A DNA stretch of 59,251 nucleotides from assembly GCA_958430865.1 (NCBI GenBank), contig CAUDNR010000291.1:1-59251 (forward strand), written 5' to 3'. Position 1 is the first letter of the stretch. Every line of letters begins with the position of its first letter. The translations under genes and the position numbers were made by a program. Below the pieces are notes generated by a model. That model was not told the origin of the DNA and searched no databases. It worked only from the letters and a program-made list of their open reading frames with translations. The stretch is from Entrophospora sp. SA101. Lineage: Eukaryota > Glomeromycota > Glomeromycetes > Entrophosporales > Entrophosporaceae. This document shows positions 23,153 through 33,888 of the stretch, piece after piece.

Positions 23153-23706
23153 TACTATCTCTAACAATGAATACATACTAATTCCGTGCATAATAATTTC
23201 CTCTTATTTTATATTTGTCTCTATTTTTATTATTATTTTTTATTTTTTTCTTTTAGTAAGGTAATATTTAATAAATTTGGTTTGGGAAAACATACCTGAC
23301 TTGAGTAGGGAGATATTGTTTAGTATTGGTTAGCAAGGAATTGTTTAACAACAGCGAAAGATAGTTTGAGAGTAAAGCGTAAATAAATATTGGAAGAAAT
23401 TGTATTATTGTATTAGTATAAACATTAAATAAATACATCATTGTCATTGAAACTCAGAATGATCTCATAGATTTTTTCCATTTCACCTTGCCCATTAAAT
23501 ATAAAAAAAATAAATATATAAATTAATATATATATATATATATATACAAATATTATTTCGAGTAATTCTTACATGTAAATATAGATAAAAGCGAAGTTGG
23601 AGCATATTCGTTGGTAAGCAACTGTCTGAATCAAAAGTATATTCTATAAGTTTTATTCTATATATTCTTATGTTACTATTAATAAAAATTAGTTAACAAA
23701 AACTTA

Positions 23707-24143
23707 CTGTATTCTCTGAAATATAAGCACCAGTATGAATTTGCAATGAAAAAACAAAAAAAAATAGAAAGTAAAATATAAGCACCACATATATTTCAAA
23801 TTATTTTTTATTTGATTTTATTTTTGTATAATAAATAAAAAATAAGAAATTTTTTTATTTTGACTATTCTTTTCCAGAATCACCAGACTCCTCTTCTAAT
23901 CAAAAGATACCTCCAAAGTAAAGGCAAAAAAAAACAATAAAAAGTTGATATTGGAAGAAAGCGATTGAAAACAGCAACAAGTCCAAGCGAAAACTAATTA
24001 CACTCCGTGGCTAATTGGCGGTGGCATCCATATAAATGTAACACAAATTATCTGAAATAAAATGTCTTGAATATAAGCACCGCCCACAGTTTTGTTGACC
24101 AAAATGTGTCAAAATGGTGGTGCTTATATTCCAGAGAATATGG
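23707..24143. mobile_element. TA-flanked MITE with ATATAAGCACC ends (copy 1)
   Basis: A 437-bp element. The left end CTGTATTCTCTGAAATATAA GCACCAG and inverted right end CCATATTCTCTGGAATATAA GCACCAC match over about 27 bases, with TA on both sides (23705-06, 24144-45). The ATATAAGCACC motif also recurs inside both ends. Internal sequence 'ttttccagaatcac.aga(c)tc' is shared with the larger element at 32082, so both belong to one family. Confidence 0.7.
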
Positions 24144-24484
24144 TACTCTTTTTTAAAGTTAATCAAACTAATATATTTGAGATCCAGAAGTTACTGAGGA
24201 CCTTAGTTAATAGTTAATCTGAAATTGGAAGCTTTATACTATCTATTCCTCTTATAGTTTGTAAAAAACTTCATGTTTCATGTGACTTTACAGAAAAATT
24301 CTGTTTGTAATTTTAAACCATATTCTAAATATAAATAAATAAATACTCACATTTTAATAATCACCAAAGAGCTTGAATTAATCACCCATATTCCTAAAAG
24401 TAAATGAGAGCTAAAGAGGAAAATCTTGTAACTTTTTTACAAAAATTCTTATTAATATTAATAATTTAAAAAATCGGGAATGAA

Positions 24485-25833
24485 TTGGCGGAACCAATTA
24501 AAATTATGCAGATCATTCTAGAATCAATTTCCATCTATGATAAAAACCCTGAGTGTTATGTGTACATATTTGTCGATCAAATAGATCAAATAACAATTCC
24601 TTTTTTAAAAAAAAATGTCAAAGAAGAAAACAAAATGAATTGGTTGAAAGAGAGTAAGTGTTATCATAAGAATGGTGGTTGTTGCCACTCTAGTTTTTTT
24701 AAAAAAGCAATGCCAAAAGAAAAAAGAAAACAAAGTCAAGAAAAATAAAGAACAAAATGAGTGAGTGTTTTTAAAAGAATGGTGGTGATGATTGTTGCCA
24801 CTCTTTGTCACTTTAGTTAGTCATTAAAAATAATTTGAAACATAATTATTATATATTTGGAGACTAAACTTTGAATTCTTTATAATTTTTTAGACCACTT
24901 AAAGAATTAAATGATAATGAAGAGGTATTGTTATATAAATTGATGTCAATGTTCAATAATGGTTAATATTGTGAATATTATTAATTCAACATAAAATTGG
25001 TTTTGTTTGCATACCAGAAAGAAAGAATAAATGAGATCACAAAATTAAAAAAACGAATAAAAGAATCAGAAGGTAAAGATCTTGTGACATAAATGTCAGT
25101 TTATTTTTTGTTTATTCCACCTCACTTATCTATTTATGTATTAAGAGAATTTATATACTAACTGAACTAAGCTTTTTATTTTATTTTATTTTTTTCTATC
25201 AGTCCATTATTTTTAAATTAAACTTGTGATGTTATTCATCTACATGACATCTTTCACCTATTTTACCTGGATTATTAGGTAGATTGATTTTACAATAAAT
25301 ATTGTATTTTTTAAAGTTTGTCTTTTATTCTGTCTTTCAACATTACTAATTTTATTTTCATTATTTTCTACTGATTTGCTATATATTTCAAGAAGAAAAA
25401 AAAAAATAAAAAAGTGAAAAATCAGCAGGGTTGGCAAATTGACTAGAACTGATGGACTTTTGGACTGGCCCATTGCCATTAATAAAACACTAAATATGGT
25501 TAAAGTGTTATGCTAATGGACCACCAATAGACCATCAATGGACTGCACATTTGCCAACCCTGACTATCAGTGATTATGTTGATGAAAATGAAAATTTTAT
25601 TAAACAAATGAACAAACCATCAACAAAGGCATCATCATTAGTAGCAACTGTAAAAGGGATTAGTGATTGTATAAAAAAGATTACACAAAACCATATCTGA
25701 TACAACAAATATTGGACCTCCTGTAGTATTATATAATCATGCTTTTCAAAATTTGTTTTAGAATCTAGAGATACCACAAAATCAATTGTTACCGGAATTA
25801 AATTTGGATGCTCTTCCGGCTGAAATTAACTAA
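24485..25833 (+). pseudogene. Decayed unrecognised gene with coiled-coil-like parts (copy 1)
   Basis: Protein-like plus-strand segments: EPIKIMQIILESISIYDKNP and YVYIFVDQIDQITIPFLKK up to a strong GTAAGT site near 24654; PLKELNDNEE after 'tttttag' near 24891; ERINEITKLKKRIKESEG (coiled-coil-like) near 25025; then DYVDENENFIKQMNKPSTKA and SLVATVKGISDCIKKITQ. After an in-frame stop and frame change, NLEIPQNQLLPELNLDALPA closes at TAA 25831-25833. Exon phases do not join cleanly. A duplicated 40-bp piece around 'gaatggtggt..gttgccactc' lies at 24670 and 24778. Family unknown. Confidence 0.3.
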
Positions 25834-26110
25834 TTCCGAAATTTTTAATTTTTATTATTCTATTTTATTTATTTCTATTTTTGTATAATCTTATTTTATT
25901 AATTTTATTCGTGTTACATCTACTTTTGTAATACGTTTTATTTTTATTATTTGTATAACGGATTAATTTATTTAGAAAATTCTTTATCATCATAACTTGA
26001 TGACGTCTGTAACTTTTTTACTTATTATTATTACTATATTCCATGACAAATAAGAATGACACCAGTTTTCTATAAAAAATAAAGTCATGATAAATTAACT
26101 TGATGATGAA

Positions 26111-26425
26111 ATGAGATTTATCATAATGATGATGATGATTTTATTACTTTGGTTGTACGAATGTATAATGGTAAATATACATCCAAGTAGAACTCCGATT
26201 CTAATATATGCAAATCCCAAGAAAGGGTTTTTGCCACTGAGAAATGATACTGTAGAAATTACAAATGATTTTGTTCCACCATGTTTAGTAACTGGAAATT
26301 CTTTTTTTTTAAAAAAAAAAATGTTTGTAAATAAATTCTTGCTATATTCAATTATGACTTCACAGGATCCAACTTTCAATGAATCCCACTTCGTTTTTAC
26401 CATAAAGTTTTCTAAAATTAGGTAA
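26111..26425 (+). CDS. Small possibly secreted or membrane protein, unrecognised (copy 1)
   Basis: ATG-started frame of 104 codons. It begins MRFIIMMMMILLLWLYECI, a strong signal-peptide or anchor-like segment, then VNIHPSRTPILIYANPKKGF and LPLRNDTVEITNDFVPPCLV. A later half is less convincing, passing through a T8/A10 stretch that reads FFLKKKMFV. 'AAAATTAGGTAAACTGG' at its end could be a splice donor, so this may be a first exon. Secreted candidates of this size are common in mycorrhizal fungi, but nothing beyond the N-terminus supports that here. Confidence 0.3.
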   Translation: MRFIIMMMMILLLWLYECIMVNIHPSRTPILIYANPKKGFLPLRNDTVEITNDFVPPCLVTGNSFFLKKKMFVNKFLLYSIMTSQDPTFNESHFVFTIKFSKIR

Positions 26426-27344
26426 ACTGGTTGTTTGCATCCAAACTTGAAAAAATAAAAAAACTTCAAAGAATGTGATGGTATTTGGAATCTGATGTGT
26501 GTGTATTAATATTGATGACCATCCCCTTTTCAATTGAGAGAACTAGTGAACTTATTCCTAACAGCTTTTATGTATTATCAGACTTGCTTGTAGTAGATAC
26601 CTCCAGTCTCCCAACATCTATCACCTAGAACCAGTGTTAGCAATTAAAAAAATGAAGATTTTATCAAGATAGCAGAATGTAAAAACAATTCTATTTGGTT
26701 ATGATGAATAGTAGTTATAACCTTAGCATCTGGTATTATATTTATTACTATTTATTATTTTGCTAAAAGATTAAAAAAAATAAATCAATATTGTAACAAG
26801 ATTATTTTCCTACTAAGGATTTTTGCTTTTTGTTGGGTAATAGTACACTTTCATTTTGCTTTCTTTTCTTAATTTTTATTATTTTTCTTTCTTTTTGGTA
26901 AATTTCATAGGTAATATTTTCTTTTTTTAGATAAGCTTTGAGTGTCTAAGTATCATTTATTTTAAAAATGTAAGGAGTAATTTTTTCACCTTGTTCTTTC
27001 TTCGAATGATACTATAATTCTTGGGTTCCATGGTAGACCTAATTTAAATTAACTTCATATTATTATTATTTTTATATGGGAGTAGTTCTATATATCATTT
27101 AAGATAACAAATGTGATATTATCCTTTAAACGGTTTCTTGGTTATTGATAGTTGAAATTTTTTTCTGTTATAAAAAACTTTTTCTGAAGGTATCACTTCC
27201 TAATATGAAAATGATCTTTGGAATTCAGCTGATTGACCTGTGAATAAAAATTCGGTTGTTGTCCTTGTAGTTTTCGTAAAATCTTCCTTAAAAGTTGGTC
27301 GATTGACTATTTTTACTTTGCAGATCATTAAATTGACAAGGTGA
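26426..27344. other. Intergenic, nothing recognised (copy 1)
   Basis: AT-rich sequence with T-runs and no coherent frame on either strand. Confidence 0.4.
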
Positions 27345-27360
27345 AATTATTTTATGTTTC

Positions 27361-27420
27361 TGCGTCAATTTGAAATTCACGCGTGAAATTCAAATTAGCC
27401 AATCAGAATTTTGTATTCAA
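27361..27420 (+). repeat. CCAAT-containing dispersed repeat (copy 1, second site)
   Basis: CGCGTGAAATTCAAATTAGC CAATCAGAA followed by TTTTGTAT. Nearly the same 30-odd bases occur at 54622..54660 (CGCGCATGAAATTCAAATTG GCCAATCAGAA) and in shorter form at 16111. 'gcgtcaatttgaaattcac' just before it is a partial inverted copy, giving a hairpin around CACGCGTG. Confidence 0.5.
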
Positions 27421-27511
27421 CATCCACCCCAAAATTTAATTGGTAAATTTCAAATTGACACAAATTTGATTTTCACGTATATACAACATTACCATTAAAG
27501 ATACTTTGATC

Positions 27512-27630
27512 GTTTAAGAGATAAAACTGATCACATTATAATTGTGATGATAATTAAATTTTGGTCCCTGAAAGCTTTGGTAATACCAATGTTCATCTTT
27601 TTCTGGTTTTTATTGCAGAGTGCCCCATAT
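27512..27630 (+). repeat. Dispersed repeat shared with 2171 (copy 1)
   Basis: GTTTAAGAGATAAAACTGAT CAC, then 'aattgtgatga', 'ttggtaataccaatgttca' and 'ttgcag.(a)(g)tgccc(c)at'. Same order as 2171..2260 on the minus strand. The open frame 27544..27765 lying over it is hydrophobic by base composition and I do not count it as a gene. Confidence 0.5.
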
Positions 27631-27775
27631 AATAGTACCAGTTATTTATTTAGGACATGTCCCTTATTAATATTATTGGTTGCGATCACATTCCCGGTCT
27701 ATATAAAAGTGGATTATGCCGATCATTACTTAAACATTATAATTAATATTTTTTTTTCAAAATGATCCAAACAAA

Positions 27776-28106
27776 CACAGAAGAGCATCCAGATTGATTT
27801 TATAAGCAACAAATAAAAAGGAAAGCTCGTAAAGAGTCGGATTTTTACACCATTTTAATCTTTTTGATGAAGAGTGTTTGAAAAGTATGAATGTGTTTCT
27901 ATCCAAGAAAGAGATAAAATAATTAATATCTTGATGATGCTTGTTTAAAGGAGTATGAACTTAATTCTATTCAAGAAGATAATCTTTGTAATAATGGCAA
28001 TAATTATGCGAATGGAAATGTAAAAGGAATGAATGTAAATAACAACAATATTATTGGTTATGATTATGATTTTGATGATATACCAACAACCTCGATAGAA
28101 AAATAA
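27776..28106 (+). pseudogene. Relic of an unrecognised gene (copy 1)
   Basis: Broken frames: IQTNTEEHPD, a stop, KQQIKRKARKESDFYT, then SMNVFLSKKEIK, and finally LKEYELNSIQEDNLCNNGNN and YDYDFDDIPTTSIEK ending in TAA at about 28106. Asn/Asp-rich end. No family recognised. Confidence 0.25.
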
Positions 28107-28265
28107 AATCTTTTTGATTCTTTCAAGTATAACTTATTATTTAAATTTAATAATAAAATTTAATAATGATAATATCTATAATTTCACTGAAAGGATTTGC
28201 ACAGTAACATGTTTTACAAATTTTAATTTTTATAATAATATATTTATTTAATCTATTATTAAGAA

Positions 28266-28772
28266 ATGAGTATAAATGTACCTGAAAAAACAATCCTAGC
28301 AACATATAGAGAATACTATTCAATAACAAGAGATTTATTGAAATTAATTTATGACAAGAATAATTTAAAAAATTCAAAGATATTATTAGAGTTGGAAAAT
28401 GAAAGGTATCTTCAATTCAATTAATATATTAATATATTTTAATTCATGAGACATTCATTTATCATTAGCATTAAAAAATATTGGCAACTATTTAGGAAAA
28501 TATTGATAAAATTGATGCTAATCATCAATCATCATCATCATCACCATCAGTATCAAAATTTTCTTGTTCTTTTTCCTCACCAGCACCACCATTGCTGATA
28601 CCATCAATTTCATCTCCTTATTTACCAGAGCCATCCATATCAATGTCTTCTTGTTTTTTTTCCTCGCCAGCACCATCATCATCCTACTCACCACCAGAGC
28701 CAGAACTATCAGTTTCGTCATCTTTTTATTCACCACCAGAACAGTCAACATTAACATCATCTTGTTTTTTTT
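28266..28772 (+). other. Likely N-terminal coding part of the RecQ gene (copy 1)
   Basis: ATG 28266 opens 46 codons (MSINVPEKTILATYREYYSI, then TRDLLKLIYDKNNLKNSKIL) to a GAAAG|GTATCT donor at 28405/28406. After an acceptor at 28494-95, a Ser/Pro-rich frame (ENIDKIDANHQSSSSSPS, later SPPEPELSVSSSFYSPPEQS) runs into a T10 run at 28765-28774. Disordered Ser-rich N-termini are usual for BLM/Sgs1-type helicases. Two problems: the exon phases do not match (phase 2 into a frame needing phase 0), and the T run must lose one T to enter the helicase frame. Either the gene is broken or homopolymer errors are present. Confidence 0.4.
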
Positions 28773-30136
28773 TTGCGAACCACTTATAATTATGAATGGT
28801 CAACAGAAGTTGAAAATGTTTTGCATAATATATTCGGATTAGAAAGGTTTAGAAGGAACCAGTTGGAAGCCATTAACAAAACACTTAATGGAAAAGACAT
28901 CTTTGTGCTGATGCCAACTGGCAGAGGGAAAAGTATATGTTACCAGTTGCCCGCAATGGTGGAAACTGGAAAAACAAAAGGGACAACGATTGTAATTTCC
29001 CCATTGCTTTCGCTAATTATAGATCAAGTTTATAATTTGAACAGGCATGATATATCGACCTTATGTTTGTATGGTGAACAAGAAGCTAATCAAAGACAAA
29101 ATGTATTTACTGAACTTGAAAAATATAAACCAAGTTGCAAAATTTTTTATTTAACTCCTGAGATGTTAAATAGAAGTACTGCAGTTGCATCAGCAATAAA
29201 AAGGTTGTACGATAGAAAACAATTGGCAAGATTCGTTATTGATGAGGCTCATTGTGTTAGCCAATGGGGTCATGATTTTAGACCAGATTATAAAGAGTTG
29301 TGCAATCTAAAAAAAATATATAACGATATACCTATTATCGCTTTAACTGCAACTGCAACTCTTAAAGTCAAACTTGATGTCATGAAACTTTTAGAAATTC
29401 AACATTGTAAAGTTTTACAACAAGGATTTAACCGAAAGAATCTTTATTATAAAGTTTGTCCCAAAGATAGTAGTAATAAGGCGTTGGAAAATCTTGTAAA
29501 ACTCGTTCAAAGTCATGGAGGTGGATCGGGTATTATTTATTGCACAGTTAAACTCAAATGTGAAAACGTTGCAAAATACCTGCAACAATCAAGAATCTCT
29601 GCCAAGTATTACCATTCAGGGTTAGACAAGGCAGATAGAATAAATGTGCAAAATGAATGGCAATCTGGCAAGCTGCAGGTTGTCGTTGCGACCACTGCCT
29701 TCGGAATGGGTAAGTTATATGTGATTTTTAAAATTTTACTAATATGATATATATATATATATATATATATATATTGCAAGAATTACATTGAATTTTTTTT
29801 TTAATATATATTTGCCAATTGTATAAAGGAATCGACAAACCCAATGTAAGGTTTGTGATTCATTACTTGCTACCACAATCTCTAGAAGGGTATTACCAAG
29901 AGACTGGCAGAGCTGGCAGAGATGGTAAACCTGCTCAATGTGTTCTATTTTATACATTTAAAGAATACATATTGATAAAAAAGATGATAAACGGCGGAGA
30001 TGGAACTGAAATGCAAAAACAACAACAGCTCTTAAATTTATTTTCAATGATGAAGTATTGTGAAAATAATATCGATTGTAGAAGGCAGCAATTGTTAGGT
30101 TATTTTGCAGAAAACTTCAATCCAGCAGAATGCTAA
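28773..30136 (+). CDS. RecQ-family 3'-5' DNA helicase core (copy 1)
   Basis: ATP-dependent DNA helicase of the RecQ/BLM/Sgs1 family. Exons 28773..29709 and 29829..30136 (GTAAGT..AAAG intron with a TA run, phase 1). Motifs in order: motif 0 [14 protein letters not shown]; Walker [24 protein letters not shown] box in [19 protein letters not shown], including the aromatic loop; [20 protein letters not shown]+GIDKPNV; and [10 protein letters not shown]. The zinc module starts ([17 protein letters not shown]), but a TAA follows at once, where the family has a few residues then C-x-N-C. Reading through gives QTCNNCRE and about 60 more residues to 30340. No in-frame ATG precedes motif 0, so the start must lie upstream. 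No RQC or HRDC domain is visible. The core is intact; the gene may be broken at both ends. Confidence 0.85.
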
Positions 30137-30340
30137 CAAACGTGCAATAATTGCCGAGAGCTTATAAATCATCAAGTTGTGGAAACAGATTATTCATATG
30201 TAGCAAAAAAGATTATCGAGTCAGTTTCAGCACATCAAAACAAGAATTTAACATTAGTACAGTTTGAAAAAATATTTTTGGGAGATAATACTAAACCAAC
30301 TAAAGAATTGGTGATAAAAAATATTACCCAAACTTTCTAA

Positions 30341-31196
30341 AACTGTTTGTGAAAGATTATTCAAAAAACTAATTATTTATTTTTGTTAAAATTTTTTTTC
30401 TATGATAATAGGTAAATTCACGTTATTCGCACGCAAATAATAGGATAATTTTAAAAGATCTTGTATAATATTATTTATCGCTAATGATATTAACCTTATT
30501 GGATACTGATGGTGGTTGACGTTATCAATGTTATTATTAATACTTGTAGTAATTTATTTATTCTTTGATTAATATAATGAAAATAAAAAGATTTTTGCTT
30601 ATAATGTTTAGTTTTTTGAATTAAATAATTTTTTCTCAAACGAGTGACAGAGTAACGAGTGATCGAGTAAAAAAAAAGGAAAGAAAGGATAGCAAAATTG
30701 AGGACTAACAGTTCATTATTATATGGATGACAAAAGTCCAATAAATGAAATGCACCCCAAAGTTTTTTTATTCCTGATTGGTAAATTTTACATAATATAA
30801 AAACAGATTGTAATGATGCTTTAGGAGACTACAAGGAGAAGGGATATTTTAATATTATTTCATTGATTTTCATTTTTTTTTTAAGGATTTGCTTTTTGAT
30901 TTGTTTAAAAATGTTCGGCTTCTTCACTACCAACCAATTCACCTGATTGATTAGATTGAACATTGTTTTTTCAATACCTAGCTTCTAGCTAGGTGACATC
31001 TATATATTATATATGCATCTATCTTTATTATTCTAACCTGGAGCCAAGGTGGTTAATTGAAAAACCCAAAGTTGGTAAACCTTTATAGGTATTAGCAAAC
31101 CTATTAATTCTAAATAAACGAATTCAAGCGCCCTTGGTGCAACTACTAAATTCGTGATCCGCGTAATAAAAATATTTTAGTATGAAGAAATTGCTA
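30341..31196. other. Intergenic, nothing recognised (copy 1)
   Basis: Downstream of the helicase. Holds a hairpin 'cctagcttctagctagg' near 30978-30994 and a short minus-strand frame ending SNQSGELVGSEEAEHF (stop at 30905-30907) that could be a terminal exon but has no support. Confidence 0.35.
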
Positions 31197-31204
31197 TTAA
31201 AAAA

Positions 31205-31602
31205 TAGTGATGTTAGCCGACAGAAAAACCTTAGCCGGCTAAGAACTTAATAAATCCCAGTTGATGAAAAACCTTTTCAGATGGTACTAAGCTTGCCGGT
31301 ATTATTATTACTACCGTTATTGTTATTATAATATCTCGCCTTTTAATGATTCAAATTATTTGTTTTATTCGTTATGAATTTGAATATTCGAATTACATTG
31401 AAAGTTTTATTTAAATAAAACGAATAATACAAATAGAAGAATAATTTGAATAGAACAAACTAAATGTCCATGCCATTGAATTCTACACTAAAATTCCACA
31501 CGTAAAAATGAATGTTAAGATAAACTTTTTTTAGCCGGCTAAGCTGTTTAAAATTCCTTGGCCGGCTAAGCCAATAAATTTCATAGCCGACCAACATCAC
31601 TA
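31205..31602. mobile_element. hAT-type MITE with 8-bp target duplication (copy 1)
   Basis: A 398-bp element starting TAGTGATGTTAGCCGAC and ending in the inverse (GTCGG...AACATCACTA). The 8-bp sequence TTAAAAAA sits directly outside both ends (31197-31204 and 31603-31610), as expected for a hAT insertion. AGCCGGCTAAG occurs inside both ends as sub-terminal repeats (31232 and around 31530-31565). There is no coding capacity. Confidence 0.85.
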
Positions 31603-32081
31603 TTAAAAAATGTAATCAATACAGACTTTTACGGTGTAATAAATAATGGATAGCGGAAGTTATCAATTTAACAGCAGGTTTAATATAAATCATGCTATTC
31701 ATAATTTAAAGTCGCTTTTTTAATAATTCGGCAAATTACGTGTTTAATAGCAGCAGTATACCATTTCGAGAGTTTGGGAAAGATATATATATTATTGAAC
31801 TAATTTTTTCTTCAAGTTAAATGATTTTCAAGAAGATTAATTCGTAATCTAGTATTAGCAGTAGTATATACATTACGGACATTTGAAAAAGAGAAATATG
31901 TATTATTGAACTATCTTTTTTTTCAAACCAAAATTATTTCAAGAAGCAAGTTAATTTTAAACTTGGGGGAGATCACCAGTGAATGGTTTAGGACCTCAAG
32001 GAGTGGTGACTTTCATTGCGCCACCTGCGAGTAGAATTGCGGGAATAATTTTGCTGACGGTGGATTTGAGTTAGTGATATA

Positions 32082-32637
32082 CTGTATTGTCTGGGATATA
32101 AGCAACACTCGAATATAAGCAACAGTACGAATTTGCAACAGAAAAACAGAAAAACAGAAAAATAAATATAAGCAACACCTATATTTCAGAAACATTTTTA
32201 TTTGACCTCTTATTTTTTATAAAAAAATAAGAAAATTTTTGACTATCCTTTTCCAGAATCACAGGACTCTTCCCCTTCTAATTCAACAATCCATACCTTT
32301 AAGTCAGCTTTAGCCTCAGGATATTTTGCTTTTATTCCTAAACTATTACCAATTCGTCTTTTTTTTTTTGCCAACGAGAAATCATTGAATGATCAATAGT
32401 AAAATGACGCCAGTTGTCTTATACCATATTATTTTGCATATTACAAGACTTGGCGCTTTTCAGCAACAGAATATGAAGAACGTTTGACTTTTGGCATTGC
32501 TGTGGGAAAAAATGAATTAGAACTTAACACAAATGATAAGGAGACATAAACAAAATGTCTCGAATATAAGCACCACCTATAGTTTTTGTTGACTAGAACA
32601 TGTTAAAATTGTGTTGCTTATATTCCAGACAATACGG
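32082..32637. mobile_element. TA-flanked pogo/Tigger-like element with ATATAAGCAAC ends (copy 1)
   Basis: A 556-bp element. The left end CTGTATTGTCTGGGATATAA GCAAC and inverted right end CCGTATTGTCTGGAATATAA GCAAC differ at two positions, with TA flanks at 32080-81 and 32638-39. Same family as the 437-bp element at 23707. It contains a transposase N-terminal relic. Confidence 0.75.
32267..32497 (-). pseudogene. N-terminal relic of a CENP-B/Tigger-type transposase (copy 1)
   Basis: From ATG 32497 on the minus strand: MPKVKRSSYSVAEKRQVL, a stop, YAK, then in another frame RHFTIDHSMISRWQKKK, then after a further shift KAKYPEAKADLKVWIVELEG. This is the layout of the CENP-B-type helix-turn-helix N-terminus of pogo/Tigger transposases ('..EK..V..YA..', 'F.ID.S.I.RW', 'YP..E..L..WI'). 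Stops and frameshifts make it non-functional. Confidence 0.6.
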
Positions 32638-32935
32638 TATTAATTAATATACTAACACTCTAAAGAAAGTTCTCGGGTATGCTTTACATGTAAATGCCGA
32701 GTTACGAACAACAATCAAAATTTATAATTAAAAAATGAAAAAAGTTTTTATTATTTCAAAACATTATTATTACAATTATCCATCAACTTTATCAATTCTT
32801 TCAATACCTTTTCCTTTATTATTATTATTATCAGAATCTAATGTTTATTAATTGATTAAATGGGAATAAAAAATATTTGTTAATAATAATTAATGGATAG
32901 TAATTTCTCAATTAATAATATTAATAATGAAATTT

Positions 32936-33888
32936 TTATTCACCTCCAACATTTAAGAGAAGAGAGTTTAAATCAAGATTGTTTACTAAACTATCATTAC
33001 TTGTATAGCTTTTTAAGCTTTTTGATTTAGTAACTTCTTCATCTAATATTCTACTTGTATGATATGCATCTGGGTGTGATTTGTGTATTTGTTGCGAATC
33101 ATTACCACCATCACCACCACCGCTGCTGCTGCTGCTGCTGCTGCTGTTATCATTATTAAAATCAAAATTTTTCTTATTAATTTTAGAAAATTTGAATAAC
33201 TTTTTTATTAAACTGTTATTGTTACTATTATTATTTTTCATATTTTCATTATTAAGAATTCCTTCATGTTTATTTTCAGCAAATTTCTGAAGTTCTTCAA
33301 TGGTTGGTCTTTTTGATGGATCCACATCCCAACACCTCTCCATCATTTGTGAATAATCATCAGGCATTCCAGGTAGTATTGATGGTCGTAAACCTTCACA
33401 TATATCAAAAATTAAACAATGATTATGAGCTCTATCATCAAATGGTGGATGACCTGCAAATATCTCCCACATTAACATCCCAACACTATAAATATCAGTT
33501 TCTTTTGTGTTCTTTGTGTTAATTTTGCCTCTAAGTAGCTCAGGTGCAATATATGGTATAATTCCATATATTTTACTTGATGATTTTTCATCAACTGATC
33601 CACATAATCCTAAATCTGTAATATAACAACCACCTCCTTGCAATAATATATTACCACTATGTAAATCACAATGGATTAAATCTTTCTCATGTATCCAATA
33701 TAATGCAACACAAAAATACATAAAGATTGCAATTCTGTCTTTTAATGCTAAATTTAAATGATTTTTTTGCAAATAACCCCTTAAATTTCCTTCTGGATGA
33801 TAATTTAAAAGTATTGCATAATTTCCATTATCTGGGAATTTAGTTATACCATAACAAGGAACAATCATTTGTGATTTAATTTTACAAT
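32936..33888 (-). CDS. Glomeromycotina-type protein kinase, 3' part cut by gap (copy 1)
   Basis: The minus-strand frame runs from the gap edge (33888) to the stop at 32936-32938, covering most of exon 2 of the kinase that is complete at 52771..54414: HCDLHSGN, ITDLGLCG, IAPELLRG and the Ser-rich tail. The only amino-acid difference I see is Asn versus Lys after KNHL. The N-terminal exon and ATP-binding loop are missing because the contig ends. Confidence 0.85.

Larger units (their letters stand above)
13322..33888 (+). repeat. Copy 1 of a ~20.5-kb direct duplication
   Basis: Its first 8 kb are also the right arm of the palindrome. The whole block recurs from 33899 at offset 20564, becoming 20565 after an extra T near 43620, 19834 after the helicase deletion, and 19835 after an extra A near 52570. 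It ends inside the kinase gene at a ten-N gap. Confidence 0.9.

Noticed and set aside
28518..28760. Met/Lys/Val-rich minus-strand frame opposite the helicase N-terminal region, and the parallel plus-strand frame 28564..28842
   Set aside because: Shadows of the Ser/Pro-rich coding frame; composition is an artefact of TCA/ACC repeats.
30973..30998. Short hairpin as a terminator
   Set aside because: Hairpin terminators of this kind are a bacterial feature; here it is just a 7-8 bp palindrome in AT-rich DNA.
31620..32080. Possible gene between the hAT MITE and the TA-flanked element
   Set aside because: Only short frames, with duplicated 'ttattgaacta.(c)tttttt' phrases; nothing coherent on either strand.
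33081..33290. Leu-rich plus-strand frame (also at 52916..53125)
   Set aside because: Antisense shadow of the kinase Ser/Asn-rich tail; the Leu run is the GCT repeat read in another frame.
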